From NCBI RefSeq assembly GCF_010389155.1, contig NC_057761.1, positions 3,350,501 to 3,414,500 of the forward strand: a stretch of 64,000 bases of DNA, read 5' to 3'. How positions within the stretch are numbered: the first letter of the stretch is position 1; the number at the start of each line of letters is the position of its first letter. Under the pieces are notes generated by a model, which made no database searches, was not told the origin of the DNA, and worked only from the letters and a program-made list of their open reading frames with translations. Of the stretch, positions 1-12,156 are shown piece after piece. The DNA is from Erigeron canadensis (taxonomy: Eukaryota > Streptophyta > Magnoliopsida > Asterales > Asteraceae). The position numbers were made by a program, and so were the translations under genes.

Positions 1-249
1 CACGTGTAATATACCATTAATATATTATTAAACCACATGTTACAACATAGCAAGTCTTTTTATACATAGAAAATTGTTTCTAAAAAACGACATATTACAA
101 CTTACTAAGTCATTGTCATTAACGATTTAACGTACAAAAAAAGATTCAAAATACGTACACATGACTTCAACATAAGCTACAACTACCTTAATCCTTCCCT
201 TAATTTTCCGACATCATAAACAACACCCAATTTTCCCTTTCTTCTTCTT

Positions 250-1164
250 TCAAATCCCAAAAAGTAAGCACGTATCAGGATCACTTCTCCGAATTGCCTT
301 AAACCTTTCAAGTTGAGATAAGGAAGTCATTTTTTCGAGTGCCGAAAGTAGCATAGCGGTTTTCTTATTTAGATCAACTTCAAGTTTTATAGCTTCACTA
401 AATTCAGCCGACGATTCTTTAAGAAGTTCACCAAAATAGATTATCGCATCGTTGAAACTTTCAACCAAAGAACTTGTTTGACTTGTGCTCTTCCTTTTCT
501 TACTACGAACACTTGAAACTTCTTCAACTTGAACACTTGTGGTATGTGCCGTGTGGCTGCCTCATTGCTTCATCAAAACTATCATGCGAGTCAACATGTT
601 GTTCCTCAACATTCACTTGCTCTTCCATCTCGATGGCAACCTCGGCTCTATTTCCTTGAGCTCGATCTTTTCCAAAAACTACACACAAATCTTCATAGTG
701 TGGAAGCTTTTTATTTTTCCATTTTGCTGCTGATTTATGACTCTATCACATTGTAACAATAAATTATATACATCAAAAAAGGAAGTAAAATACTCTAAAC
801 AACAACTAAAAAGGTAATAATACCTGAAGATAAGCATCCAATACTCCTGGAGATGACGTGGTCACACAGTTGTTTTCCTTATCATAAGTAAAGCCACTTG
901 TACTATTCAACATATCAAAGATGGCTTGCTAATCATTTTTCATTGTTTTTATTCTTGATTCAATGTGAGGTTTACCCAAATTCCCAAAAGACCCGATTCA
1001 GGAAGTGATACTTTCAAGGCTGCTTCAAGATGGGTTAAATACTCGGATCTAAATCCATTATCAACTTTATATCCTCTTGTGTTTACCATGGTTAGTAAAG
1101 CTTCCACCAGCTTTGCATCTTCTTCTATTGTCCACCCCCGATAGTTTCTATTTTGACTCATCAT
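250..1164 (-). pseudogene. Myb/SANT-like protein of a PIF/Harbinger element, broken
   Basis: The start near 1164 opens a Myb/SANT-like DNA-binding domain (RGWTIEEDAKLVEALL, then a G-Y-K-V-D-N-G-F-R segment) typical of the accessory ORF of plant PIF/Harbinger transposons. The domain continues below 965 in another frame (HIESRIKTMKND), where an in-frame TAG follows. A probable intron donor lies near 823. A C-terminal helical segment (residues rich in E, L and K) ends at 250. In active elements this protein works with the transposase in transposition. The transposase remnant lies just upstream on the same strand, as expected. The frameshift and stop make this copy inactive. Confidence 0.75.
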
Positions 1165-1482
1165 TCCTGTATTAAACAACAAAAATAGTCCCACAAAAAA
1201 ACAAAACCAGGTCACACAAAACTGAACTCAAAACAGCAGTAAACTGCACTAAAAACAGCCCTTAAACTAACAGTCCTATAAACTATGCTAAAGTATTGTA
1301 CAAACATTAGTTAAAGCAGCAGCGCTAAAAACAATAATATAACAACAAAAAGATAAGAACAACCACAAATAAAACATCATACAATGTGTTTAGAATACAT
1401 AATAATATCAATGACACAAGGTTCAAATAGACAAGAGCAACACTTTACATCACAAAAGGTTCAATCAGCCTACATAAAAGGT

Positions 1483-2794
1483 TCAAATACGACTAGCATT
1501 CCAAGACTCAAACATAGTATTTGCTAAATTATTTCTAAATGTTGTCCACTCATTTGAAGTTTCAACAGAACTTATGTTACCATCTTCTACATATCCAACT
1601 CCATTTCCATTTCCATCTCCGGTTCCCTCATCCACATCATCTTCCATTTCTTGCGGATCATCTTCTATTTCTTGTCTTATATAATTGTGGGGGAGACAAC
1701 ATGCCATTATGATTCTAATCTTTGTATCAATAGGATAAAATGAGTTGTCCTTCAAAAATTTTCAGCTTCCCTTCAAAAGACCAAAACATCTTTCTATTAC
1801 ATTTCTTGCGGAGGAACATTGCATGTTGGAAAATTCTTTTGGTGTAGTCGGCTGGTGTCTATCACACCAATCATTTAAATGATATCTTTGTCCTCTATAA
1901 GGGGTAAAAAACCCTTTCCATTTGTATATCCAACATCTACCAAATAATAACCGGGTCTTGCAACTTTTAATCCATGAGGTCGATCAAGAGCATCTCATAA
2001 CACTCTACCCTCAGTTGCAGATCTTTCCCAATCCAGTAATACAAAGATAAATTGAATATCTTGTGAACGCACGCCTAACACGTTTGTGGCACTATCTCCC
2101 TTTCTTGTTCTATATCCAGGCCTCTCCCCAAGTGGTACTAGACAAGTAGACATTGTATATATGTTCCATCTAAAGCTCCTAGACAATTCTAAAAGCAAAA
2201 AATAAACAACTTTTTATACATGTGAAGTTACTAACATAAAAACAGTTAATATGGTGAACACATATACCTTGAACCATTTCCATTAATTGTATGTAGAGTT
2301 CTCGGGAACAAGTTCGGGTTTCTTAAGGAAATGTGAATGCAATATGATAACCGCATTGCAAACTCTAGAAAAAGTTCTACTAATTGTTTCTCCCGAATGA
2401 TGAAAGCTGTTAATCATGGTATGATTCTTAATATTATGAGCTATCATATGAAGAAAAATAATAACATGTTCTTCTATATCCGTATTTCTACTCTCTTTCA
2501 AACCACTAAACGTTACAAGCATGACACACAACTTGTCAAAACACCTCCGGGTCATCCTAATATTGTTATTGCTAAAATATTGCTCTCATAAACATATCTA
2601 TTCAAAATTGAATGTCGACTTATTTTTGACAAAGTGTATTGAATACGTGGTTTATCACTTTGGTATGAGTTAAGCAACATGTGAAGACATACAATAAACC
2701 AACAAATAATAATATTCACTTTGTTCCACCAAGCTAAAATCAATGTTTGTCTTCTTTGTTTATGTTTTCGGACTGTTAAACTAAGCCGAGCCAT
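1483..2794 (-). pseudogene. PIF/Harbinger DDE transposase (HARBI1/ALP1-like), broken
   Basis: Pieces in several frames line up in transposase order. The N-terminal helical domain is at 2794-2283 (RRCFDKLCVML, then HMIAHN and HHSGETISRTF). A GALDGTYI block holds the first catalytic Asp near 2170. PLGERPGYRTRKGD follows, then a [11 protein letters not shown] block with the second Asp near 1945, then NVIERCFGLLKGS with the Glu near 1785. The C-terminus is IIMACCLPHNYIRQE followed by an acidic tail. All three DDE residues are still visible, but several frameshifts and one early stop (near 1767) separate the blocks. The family is DDE_Tnp_4. The element ends were not located. Confidence 0.82.
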
Positions 2795-4459
2795 ATCCTG
2801 TCCAAAAAAATTTCATGTATTACACTTAAAAAACCAAGAACTTGATTCATATACCACTTTATTAGTTATATATATACATTGTAACATCCCGAGCTAGGGC
2901 TCGAAATATTACAAAAATTATATTGCACATGGTGGAATTAATGTAGACAAACTAAATGATAATAAGTGAATTCGGTGAATCCAACAATATAAGTCAAATA
3001 TCTATACAAAATGCACAAGGAGCAAACGACCATCAAAGTTTACAAAATAATAGTTTAATGATGGCTATCGATCCTAAGCATAATGTAAAATGGGCAAATG
3101 AATCCTTGATCCACAAAAGTCCAAGCCTGAGTAAAAAACAAGTAGAAATCATGCATTACATTCTAGTTTCACCTTATTACTTGAAAAGTGTACTAAACAA
3201 GTCAACACGAGGTTGGTGAGTTCGTATTGATGGTTCACGATGGACCAACATCAATAATCACAATGTATATAAGTAAAGGCAATCATCACATACAAGTAGC
3301 CTTTGCGTGTCACACAATCAATGCAATAAGATTACACGATATAAGTAAAAGTGTGTAATGATAAGCACAAGTCATGTCAATATCAAGATATGTGCCGCAT
3401 GCGTGTCAATGTCATAATGCGCATGATATGTGTGACTATCAAGTCATCATCGCAACAATACTCACAAAGTCATCACAATGAACAACGTGGCATCTCAAAA
3501 TCATCGGCGTATATACTTCTATATACCCGGAGTGATGTGCGTTCATCAATTCAACACAAGTGAATACGTCTATACACTCGGATGTACTCATTCGTCTCAT
3601 CAACAACCATATCATTATATGTGCATGTTTGTCTCAATCATAAGTCCATCAATCATCAAACCAACCAAAATGATACGTACATACACTTTGGAGGATTTTA
3701 CTTTCAACGAGTTCTCGATGCTTATATATAGGGTCACCCGCAACCTTCCCACCACATCTCAAACCCTTTGAAGGAATAACTGACTTCCATGTATGCATAA
3801 CTATCCTAATTATAACAATAGGTATCACAATCATGTACAAAATGAATCAAACATATCAATCAATCCATCAATCATTTAATCAAACAATCCAACACGTAAT
3901 CACATAAGTGTACACTTTCCAGCCCGAATCTCAAATGAGTAGGGAGCTACGAAACTCACCTTGATCGGCAAAAGTAGTCAAGTATGATACAAGTCGTGTT
4001 AATGTCGCTCAACGTTTACTTCACGTCCAACACCTATAATTTAATATACATATTCATTAATAAATATATATATATATATACATATGCTTATACATAATAT
4101 TTACGTTATTTATTCATGTCAAAACCCTAACTAGGGTTCTTTACGTAGTCCACAAATTTAAATGATTCTCGAGACTTGATTACGTCGATAAGGAGGTTGG
4201 AAACTAGTTTAATTATTTAACATTATCCAAAGGTTGTCAATTATTCACCTCCTAGTATTAAGTTTATTATGTAAAATAATTAGTTTCCATTGGACACTAA
4301 CTGGAGTTTATACGAGCCACTTAACTTGGGGAACCTTAATGATCTGCACATGTAGACCCCATAAAATCTGATGGAAGGTCCATAGGAAGGCTGGGCCCAA
4401 CCCAAGTAAATAGAACACAAGGCTAGAAAAGGATTGTAAGAAAGAACAATGGAAAGCAG

Positions 4460-4760
4460 CGTCTAACACGCCACCCCCACCGTCCCACACGTTGACTAGA
4501 AACTGCAGGCCGTCCCATACGGTGGTTGCAACCGTCCCAGACGGTGGCTGAACTTGGCAGAGCGTCTTGGACGCTGAAGATTGGCGTCCCACACGGTGTT
4601 CTGGAAACACAAGTTTTACCGTCTTGGGCACCGTTTTGTAGGCGTAAAACAGCAAAATTTGGCGTGAGGGTCTATCTTGCAAAGGAGGGCATTGTAGTGC
4701 ATTGTGGCAGACGCCACCCTAGCACACAAACGCCAGTTACGATCATCCCAGACGGTGGTT
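4460..4760. repeat. Array of CCGTCCCAGACGG-type palindromes
   Basis: Variants of CGTC-N3-GACG lie at 4460, 4481, 4511, 4533, 4563, 4585 and 4620. Spacings are 21, 30, 22, 30, 22 and 35 bp. Another clear copy (ATCCCAGACGG) lies near 4747. The clearest unit is CCGTCCCAGACGG, whose CCGTC and GACGG arms are complementary. Several units covary: CGTCTTGGACG keeps its arms. The spacers are not conserved. Confidence 0.75.
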
Positions 4761-5085
4761 CAAGATCAGACGAGCAACAACAGCAGTTTTTTGAGGAAAA
4801 CATGACCCAATAACCTTAATAAACCCTAATCTAGACCTTTAGATCGATTGAAGATGTTTTATCAGTTGGTTTAGGACCTGATTACACTTAGTTAACACAC
4901 TTTATAGTCACAATCCATTTCCAAAATCTAAATTCATCAATAAAACCCATTTGACCCATTTCAAGCCATGAACCCTAATTCTCATGTCAAAAACCCAAAT
5001 CCGACCTGTTTGGGTCCTTGACCCGTCTGTGGCTTTGTAAAACCATTTTAAGCATACCCTAACCTATTTTAACAAACCTATTCTC

Positions 5086-6583
5086 TAATGTGTAATTTCT
5101 AGTCTTAAATTTATAAACACGAAATACCTAGCTATTGAGTACTACACACTTACGGGCAATGGACCCGTTCGTATGAAACATTGTTGACTTGGTAAACCGA
5201 GGTCGAACACAAGGACTTAATAAGCAATTGTTAAAATAAAGTGATATAAGTAAAAATGGGGTTTTGTAGCCGAGTTGCCACGTTGCAAAACTAAACTAAG
5301 AAAATGATTTAAATCCGGTGTAACCGGTCAGGGATCGTCCTCAAACGATATTGAAAATGTTTTTATGACAAAAGAGATTTAAAGGTCATCCATCTTGATC
5401 TCGCTCAACAACATATTCAGATTGCACATAAATGAAGTTCAAGTTCTTTTAAGTTGATAAAGATAATCGTGACAAAACAAAGATACAAACTGGTACCACC
5501 AACGTTTATAAAATTACTTAAATCACCTAATTAGTCAGTTCATTTGTAAAAGCCGGTACCACCAATGCTTAAGACAATTTCCCTAACCAACTAGTTTATT
5601 TGATTATCAAATTATCAATTGTACCTATGTGAAGATTACGTGGTACCACCAACCGCTACACAACACGTTGACCAAAATAACTCCTTTTATTAAAATGACA
5701 TTCACTATCATACCATGAACTAGTGATAACTGTTTATAGACAAACAATTAATTGAAAATCACATATGTATTCAACTAGTACCACTAACGAAGAACACATA
5801 TGTCACCAATATCAAAATAATAAGTAATAAGGAATTAAATCATCAAGATCTCGACACAACGATAATTGAAATCAACTTTGAATTAATAGAATAGTGCAAT
5901 CCTACATATTGTCTCGCTACATCAAGATGGAAGATAAATTATTTAGCTACTCATATTAAAATAAATAAAACAAACAATAATATAAGAAATCATGTTATAC
6001 CAATGAATTGAGAAAATCCGGTAGCAACAATGATTATGATCCAAAGCTGGAAAGATGAAAACCCTAACAGCTTGTTTGCTTTAAAATGCTAAGAACATTG
6101 AATAATGCTAAGAAAATATCTCCCAAAATTCGTCCATTAATTCAGAACCCTAATTGTGTATATATACAAAACTCGCGTATAACGGTCGTTAAGCATGTTA
6201 CACCCGTTAGCTGACTGCATCCCGTGTAATGGCCGTTTCTAAGGTAACGGGCGTTACACTCCTTTGTATAACTTACGACCGTCAGCTATATAACGGCCCG
6301 TTACAGGTATTTCAAGATTTTTCCATGTAACGGCCATGACACGAGTAACGGGAGTTACGTGCTCCAGGATCCGTTTTCTTCGTCTTTCACTTGATTTCAA
6401 CTGAATCCTTCTTTTGTTTCTTCCATAGTTCATCAAAATCAACCAATTTATCCGTCTAATCATTTTCCAACCTGAAACACTTAACACACCCTCAAAACAT
6501 CGAAGGTTGAATATAAAACTGTAAAAATAATGAATAAATGGCTCTAAAGTCACGTGAGAAATAGTATAAAATATGTCACATCA
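5086..6583 (-). mobile_element. Nested solo LTR, Athila-like, antisense
   Basis: This block interrupts solo LTR copy 1. The truncated copy at 16827-18761 is continuous across the same point (near 17245-17260). Read on the minus strand it is homologous to the LTR at 8299-13811: shared stretches include the region around 5150-5290 and the block near 5705-5735. Ends are near ...CACATCA, with imperfect 5-bp target duplications ttctc (5081-5085) and atctc (6584-6588). A minus-strand TATA (GTATATATAC, 6158-6167) lies at the expected place. No internal region is present. Length is 1.5 kb, against about 1.74 kb for the related LTR. Confidence 0.75.
6178..6360. repeat. Array of GTAACGGGCGTTAC-type palindromes
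   Basis: Eight related units have centres near 6185, 6203, 6232, 6250, 6278, 6297, 6333 and 6351. Spacings alternate at about 18 and 28 bp. The best units are TAACGGTCGTTA, GTAACGGGCGTTAC and TAACGGCCCGTTA, all palindromic. The array begins about 10 bp upstream (minus-strand sense) of the TATA of the nested solo LTR. Confidence 0.78.
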
Positions 6584-6898
6584 ATCTCATAAATTTTGCA
6601 ATTTAGTTTCTTTTTTAACTTAATTAACCTAGTAAAACCATAATTTCACCTTTGACTCGATTTTGACCATAATCTTGAGAGTTAAACCTTTGAAACATGT
6701 TAATAAATGTAAAATGATTAATATGAGTGAAGTTTACTTACCAAAAATCACCACAAGCTCAAACTCGAAAATTGACCCAATTGGATAATTCTTGCACTTT
6801 GAAGACCCAATCTTTTAATATGTTACCAATGAGATTTAAATGATTATGTTTCCAACACTAGTTTAGCTCAAGAACATTAAATAATGCAAGAATTAAAT

Positions 6899-6960
6899 GA
6901 GAGAGAGAGGGGGGGATGTGTTTGTGTGTGTTTTCTTGCAAGAGAGAGAGAGAGAGAGAT
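6899..6960. repeat. GA microsatellite
   Basis: GAGAGA runs near the end of solo LTR copy 1. A longer version of the same run is present in the truncated copy (18437-18480). Read on the minus strand it is a CT-rich leader-like tract. Confidence 0.7.
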
Positions 6961-7249
6961 GTGGGTGAATGGATGGATGGATAGATGGTGGAAGAAGTTG
7001 GTTGGGGGATAAGGTTGGGTATGGATTGAGGTTTATGAGTTGAGAGCGACCCATGGGTAACCCATCACCATTAACTAGTTACTTCATAAATCGTCTTGTA
7101 TCATTTCACATAATAGTCGAACAATTGACCCGTCAAGGATATTTCTCATCAGAAATTTACGAAATGCACTTAATTATACTATTTATTAACATCGTTAGTC
7201 CAATTACATCTAAAGTCAAACGGTCAAATTTTACGGATGTTACATACAT

Positions 7250-8298
7250 ATAAGCTTTGCAAGTAGACAAAAGATGACGATAATTAAGCAATATTAGCTT
7301 TGGTAGATAAACGATAGTTAGGACGTTTAGTTTAACTATAGATATGTGGTTGTTCATTTTTCCAAATGGATTAGAGCTTAGACTGAAACTGTATGCGATT
7401 ATGTTTGCCATAGTACATTTAACCGGACTTTAATATGCCTAGCAATCAGAGCTTTCTAGTTATTAGTATAGGTATATTAACTGGACTTTAATGACAAACG
7501 TGCTTGTGTAGGAACTAGTTTAGATGTATGGTTTGTCTTAATTCTTACACTATTTAATGTGAACTAGTTGCATGCGGAGTAAGTGTATGAGTCATCTGGA
7601 TCTCTGATAATGTCTATTGCATACATAATGTAGTATATCTTAAGAAAGACAATCAGTAGATTAATAAAATTCAAAGAACTAATAACGAGTAAAATCTAAA
7701 CACATCAAGTTATGTCGCTCTGCGCGTGGGGAACCATCGACCTGTCACCACTGTCTTGATGTGAACTTTTAGTTATGTCGCTCTGCACGTAGGGAACCAC
7801 CGACCTGTCATCGTTGTCTCAACTATTAAAGATGATAATATTGTATAACTGCTTTAGTATTTAGCTAGTAAGCATAGCTGTAGTGTAGGAGTATATCTAA
7901 GTAGTGACTCACAGGTACACAAACCAATGAATATAAATGACTTGCTAGTAGCTAGTAGTTCTGAGTGCTATACAAACCTTAATTAAGTGCTTAACTAGTC
8001 CGCAGAAGGAAGTAGGATTGAGCTGTAGGACATGTAGAGTTATTGAACAGTTTTAGAGGTATTAACACAAATATAAGGTTAACTTTTAGTTTTGATTGAC
8101 TAGTTATCTTTACCTCTAGCTATAGCTTACTGATTTTGTCTTAAAGCTTTCTCAAAAACAAATTGCATGACTAGCCTTGGAAGTTTTGAAAAGTAGAAAA
8201 GTATTGTCACTTCAGTTGTCCGCTCATCATTTAATGCTTTTAGTTTTCTTTTGGACACTTTGCTTGAGGACAAGTAAAAGCTTAAGTGTGGGGGTATC
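7250..8298 (+). mobile_element. 3' internal end of an Athila-like gypsy element
   Basis: This non-coding stretch ends in a polypurine tract (AAGTGTGGGGGT near 8284-8294) immediately before the LTR start at 8299. The preceding GAGGACAAGTAAAAGCTTAAG stretch is the usual lead-in to the Athila-type polypurine tract. No long ORF survives. It contains two copies of a ~51-bp repeat (7709 and 7772). It shows that an element once ended here with the LTR at 8299 as its 3' LTR. Confidence 0.68.
7709..7823. repeat. Two-copy tandem repeat, 63-bp period
   Basis: Two ~51-bp copies beginning GTTATGTCGCTCTGC at 7709 and 7772 differ at only a few positions. They are separated by 12 unrelated bases. Confidence 0.85.
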
Positions 8299-8657
8299 TG
8301 ATGAGTGATAATTATATAGACTTTTCTCGCACTAGTTTTGGCCATTCTATAGTCATTTGAGTGAACTTATGATACTTAATGGTATGCATATGTGATTTCA
8401 GGTTCATTGCTCGTGGCATGAAGGAAAACGTCAAGAAATGATGACAATGGACTTAAAGTAAGATAAATGATGGTTCGATGAAGATTCGGGTCGAGATTCA
8501 AGACTTGGGACGAAGAAACGTGTGTCGACATGAAGCCTACGACTACGTGTTAGTATTTTGGGCATAAATTCTTCATACGGATTTCGTTTCTAACGAGTAA
8601 GCTATCCATGGAAAGGCAAGAGGAATATCTACAACTTTCATGTTAAACCTGAAGCGT

Positions 8658-8822
8658 CCAGCGATGCTCATTTCTCTCTAGCGCCATTGGAAGTGATCCT
8701 GAAGCTTACAAGCGCCGTTAGGACCTTACCAGCGCCGCTGGGGACCTCACCAGCGCCGCTGGGACTGCATGAGCGCTTGTGGAACCTAGCCAGCGCCGTT
8801 GGGACTTATGCCAGCGATGCTC
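8658..8822. repeat. Array of CAGCGCCGCTG-type palindromes in LTR U3
   Basis: AGCGNN-type units begin at 8660, 8680, 8711, 8731, 8752, 8772, 8792 and 8813. Spacings are 20, 31, 20, 21, 20, 20 and 21 bp. The consensus CAGCGCCGCTG is a perfect odd palindrome. The 9-10 bp spacers differ from one another. The array ends about 35 bp before the TATAAA box. Confidence 0.82.
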
Positions 8823-8857
8823 CCAAAGTCAGTCAGATCTGAAACTTACCGAAAACC

Positions 8858-8863
8858 TATAAA
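8858..8863 (+). promoter_or_regulatory. LTR TATA box abutted by the Helitron
   Basis: TATAAA ends exactly where the Helitron begins. The host sequence resumes at 9775 with TACCCC, so the pre-insertion site read TATAAATACCCC. Confidence 0.65.
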
Positions 8864-9774
8864 TCTTTTATTATACTAAAGCACAGATGCTTTAATAACT
8901 TATTGACCAATCACAACTCTCGATTTCTTTATGTTGACTTTTGTTTTTAATTTTGACTTTAATTTACACTTTTTTGTTTTCCATCACAAATTTACACTTT
9001 TTACCCACTAATTTTAATATAATAAATAAATAATAATTGCTAAAATATATATCTAATAGAATAATAGCTAATATTTATCCAATGAAATAAATATATATCC
9101 AATAAATAATAGCTAAAATTTATCCAATGAAATAATAACTAATATATATCCAATAATATGTTCTATCATATATATATATAATTGTAAATAAATTAAATTT
9201 AATGTAAATATATAAAGATTTTAATAGTAATTGTAGTATTTCATTTCATTTTAATTGTAATATATAATAAAAGACAATTGGACTAATGACTTATTAACCA
9301 ATCATATCGTTTGATTTAATCATATTGACTCTTGGTGATGTCATTATTTAGTTTTTACATAATTTTATTTAATTAATAAAAAACAAATAACTAAAATAAT
9401 TATTTTTACAATGTTATTAAAATTGGTTTCTATCTACAAATCCCGTTTTTCACACACGAACAATTGTACATTGTTGTTTCTCGAGCTAAGTCGAGAAAAG
9501 GGCTTTAAGGTGTTAATCTGTGACACCTTAAACAAGTTTCGTCTATAAAGAAGTCTTTCAAATGATGAAGGAGGGTATATACTTCCAATGTTCTTTTATT
9601 ACATTAGTTTTTTTTTATTAGCTTAAGATTCTTGACATTTGAATTGAACACTTATTATCTATTTATATCTTAAACTTTGAACTTATACGCTTTTATGAGT
9701 TACATGCATTAATATCTAATATTAATAATGTCGTAAGTCTCGTGTCCAGTGTTGGACACGGGTCTAAAATCTAG
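8864..9774 (+). mobile_element. Non-autonomous Helitron
   Basis: The 5' end is TC (TCTTTTATTATACTAAAG) and the 3' end is CTAG, inserted between A (8863) and T (9775) as Helitrons do, with no target duplication. An 8-bp perfect hairpin, CGTGTCCA-GTGT-TGGACACG (9741-9760), sits 10 bp before the 3' terminus. The body is AT-rich with no coding capacity. The start TACTAAAGCACAGATGC resembles widespread small plant Helitrons. Confidence 0.88.
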
Positions 9775-11077
9775 TACCCCTCTAAAACCCTAGGGCCGAA
9801 ACATACTTCCTCCAGTCGACTTTGGGGCCGTTTTTAGGGTATTTTCACTAGATAATAAAACATTAATACTTAACAACATAATCACCATATCATCAATCGA
9901 GAAGGAAGTGGTGCCGTATACGTAAGTCAGCCGCAGGTTTGATGAGCAGTAATTCGACATCAACAGTTCTTCACCTTCTAGTTTGATCTTTCTTCTTATT
10001 TATTCCATACTTGGATTATTATTGTTATTAGGGTTACTGTAGTGTAAGACTATTTTATTTGACAATTGTAATTATAGATTATCTTTATTTAATGATTGTT
10101 GGTAGTAATTGTTTTGCCATGAGTAGCTAGATATTTAATCATCTACTAAGATGATGTGACATGATTATGTGAAGGTTGCATGCTAGATACACTTAACGTC
10201 TTGTCGTGATCTTAATGAATTAATTTTTTGTAGTTTATTATTATTACTGTTAATGATATATGTATGTTTTGTGGTGGTACCCGTTGTGTGCGTATATGAT
10301 TTAAATAGTTTATGGTATAAACGATTATCGCTAGGTCATGGTATGATAGTGAACAGTATAATAATAATAATAATTAATCTGTTAATGGATTGGTAATTCG
10401 GGAGACAAGATTGTTATTTAAATAGTTAAACAGGCTAATTGGGTAGACAACTATAGGTGGATAAGGTGATACTCACACTTGTAGCTAATCGGTTAGGGGA
10501 TTTGGGTAGGACATACGGATTTGTTAGCGGAAAGGCTGGTACCCACGTGACCAAGTCTAGTGACTTATTTAGATCTCAACTATTGTATAATCTATGCAAC
10601 CTGAAACATGTCATGGATATGATGTAACACCCTAATAAGGCGGAAACATGAGTGTTACACAAATAGCACAACACGACATGGAAATTATGTAAAGTAAATC
10701 TAAATGCATAAAAAGGATCAAGTAACCCATACGAACCATTCATTAATTCAAGCAACCGGATCACACATAAGCATAACCCCTAATAGGGAAAATGAATCAC
10801 GGATCCAAGAAGTCCAAGTTTAAGTCTAGCATAATCAAGCAATCAATCTCCCAATACGCCTTTGAGCTAACCTGTCACCTGAAAAGTATACTAAAATGGG
10901 TCAACATAAAGTTGGTGAGTTCGTAGGGACATGTAATAGGAAACAAGTGTCGGGATAACAACCGTTAATGATATACGAGGATTAGAATGCCTAATCACGT
11001 TCCAAGGAAACCCTAAAAGGTTTCATGTTACCACAAATCATTACAAGTCAACTTTTACGTTCAATCATAGTTATAAT

Positions 11078-11320
11078 GGCACGACTTACATAATAAATAA
11101 TGCGCGATAAACCAGCACGACTTACATGATAAAGAATGCGTAAAATACGTTTTAGGCACGACTTACATATATTTCAAATGCGTAAAATACGTTCCAGGCA
11201 CGACTTACATATATTTCAAATGCGTAAAATACGTTCCAGGCACGACTTACATATATTTTAAATCCGTAAAATGTCACGGCACGACTTACATATATTTCAA
11301 ATGCGTAACATCAATGTTAC
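11078..11320. repeat. Tandem repeat with ~41-bp period
   Basis: The core GGCACGACTTACAT occurs at about 11078, 11115, 11155, 11198, 11239 and 11279. Intervening AAATGCGTAAAATACGTT sequence is well conserved in the central copies. It lies 260-500 bp before the TATATATATA block of this LTR. Confidence 0.85.
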
Positions 11321-12068
11321 GTTACAACTAAACATTCATATACAATATACAGGGTAAACAATATCGTGAACAACAACTTATGCCACAAATCGTGGACTTA
11401 CCGTTATGCCATCAACATAGACTTAATCGTTATCACAACCACAAATCTATAATACGTTATGGCGGAAAATATTATCATGCAAGATCCTATGTCCCGTTCC
11501 ATATTAAAACGTTTTCCATCAACCAACAACACAATGCACATACACTTCATACGATTCTACTTTCAAGGAATCATTGATGCTTATATATATAGTCACCCGC
11601 AGCCTTCCCACCACATCCACTACTCATTGAAAGTATAACTGTCTTCCATGTATGTACAACTATCCAAACCACAAAGTATATTTATAAACGAAAGCATAAT
11701 CAACCGAGCAACAAGTCAATACGTCAACCAACAATCAATCAATGGATTAAGCAACAATCAAACAAGCACGTACACTTTTCAGCCCGAATCTCAATTAAGT
11801 AGGGAGGGTTTACGAAACTCACCTTGGCTCGAGCAATTACAAGTATAAGTCAAGCTATAAACGTCCAACGACCGTCAAATGTCCACAACCTATCAATATA
11901 CACATGACAATACAAGTTAAGAGTCTCACTTTGTTCTAGCCATGACTCCCAACCAAGTACGACTCAAAAGACTCGAACAAGAAACCAATGGACCTGAAAG
12001 AATATGTACAAGAAGGTATGGCTCGACTCAAGGACCATTGACGATCAACAAGCTCAAACGATTCATTT

Positions 12069-12156
12069 GTAGACTACTCAACTCATTCGTAGACTACTTT
12101 CATACTTGTAGACTATTTTCAGTCTGTGTAGACTACTTTCAGTTTGTGTAGACTAC
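12069..12156. repeat. Array of GTAGACTAC palindromes
   Basis: Units lie at 12069, 12089, 12108 (last base changed), 12128 and 12148, with spacing 20, 19, 20 and 20 bp. GTAGACTAC is a perfect odd palindrome. Two weaker units follow (CCTACTT near 12172 and GCAGACCAT near 12187). The array occupies the part of the LTR corresponding roughly to the CCGTCCCAGACGG array of copy 1. Confidence 0.82.

Larger units (their letters stand above)
2880..7244. mobile_element. Solo LTR, Tekay-like gypsy (copy 1), with nested insertion
   Basis: The sequence starts TGTAACATCC and ends GGATGTTACA, a perfect 10-bp inverted terminal repeat. It is flanked by a 5-bp target duplication TACAT (2875-2879 and 7245-7249). 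No internal coding region is present, so it is read as a solo LTR. Removing the nested element leaves about 2.86 kb, matching the related LTR at 10623-13484 (2.86 kb). Both share a block near 3720-3740 (TATATA followed by GTCACCCGCA) and a block near 3916. Lineage (Tekay/Del-type) is inferred from the TGTAACACCC-type ends and the LTR length. Orientation is ambiguous: a TATA is visible on the plus strand near 3724, while a CT-rich leader appears on the minus strand near 6900-7040. Confidence 0.8.

Noticed and set aside
4308..4813. Two overlapping ORFs (124 and 95 residues) in the palindrome array
   Set aside because: They arise because the GC-richer array lacks stop codons on both strands; the peptides have no recognised domain.
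8127..8345. Short minus-strand ORF across the polypurine tract and LTR start
   Set aside because: It crosses an element boundary and has no domain; a chance frame.
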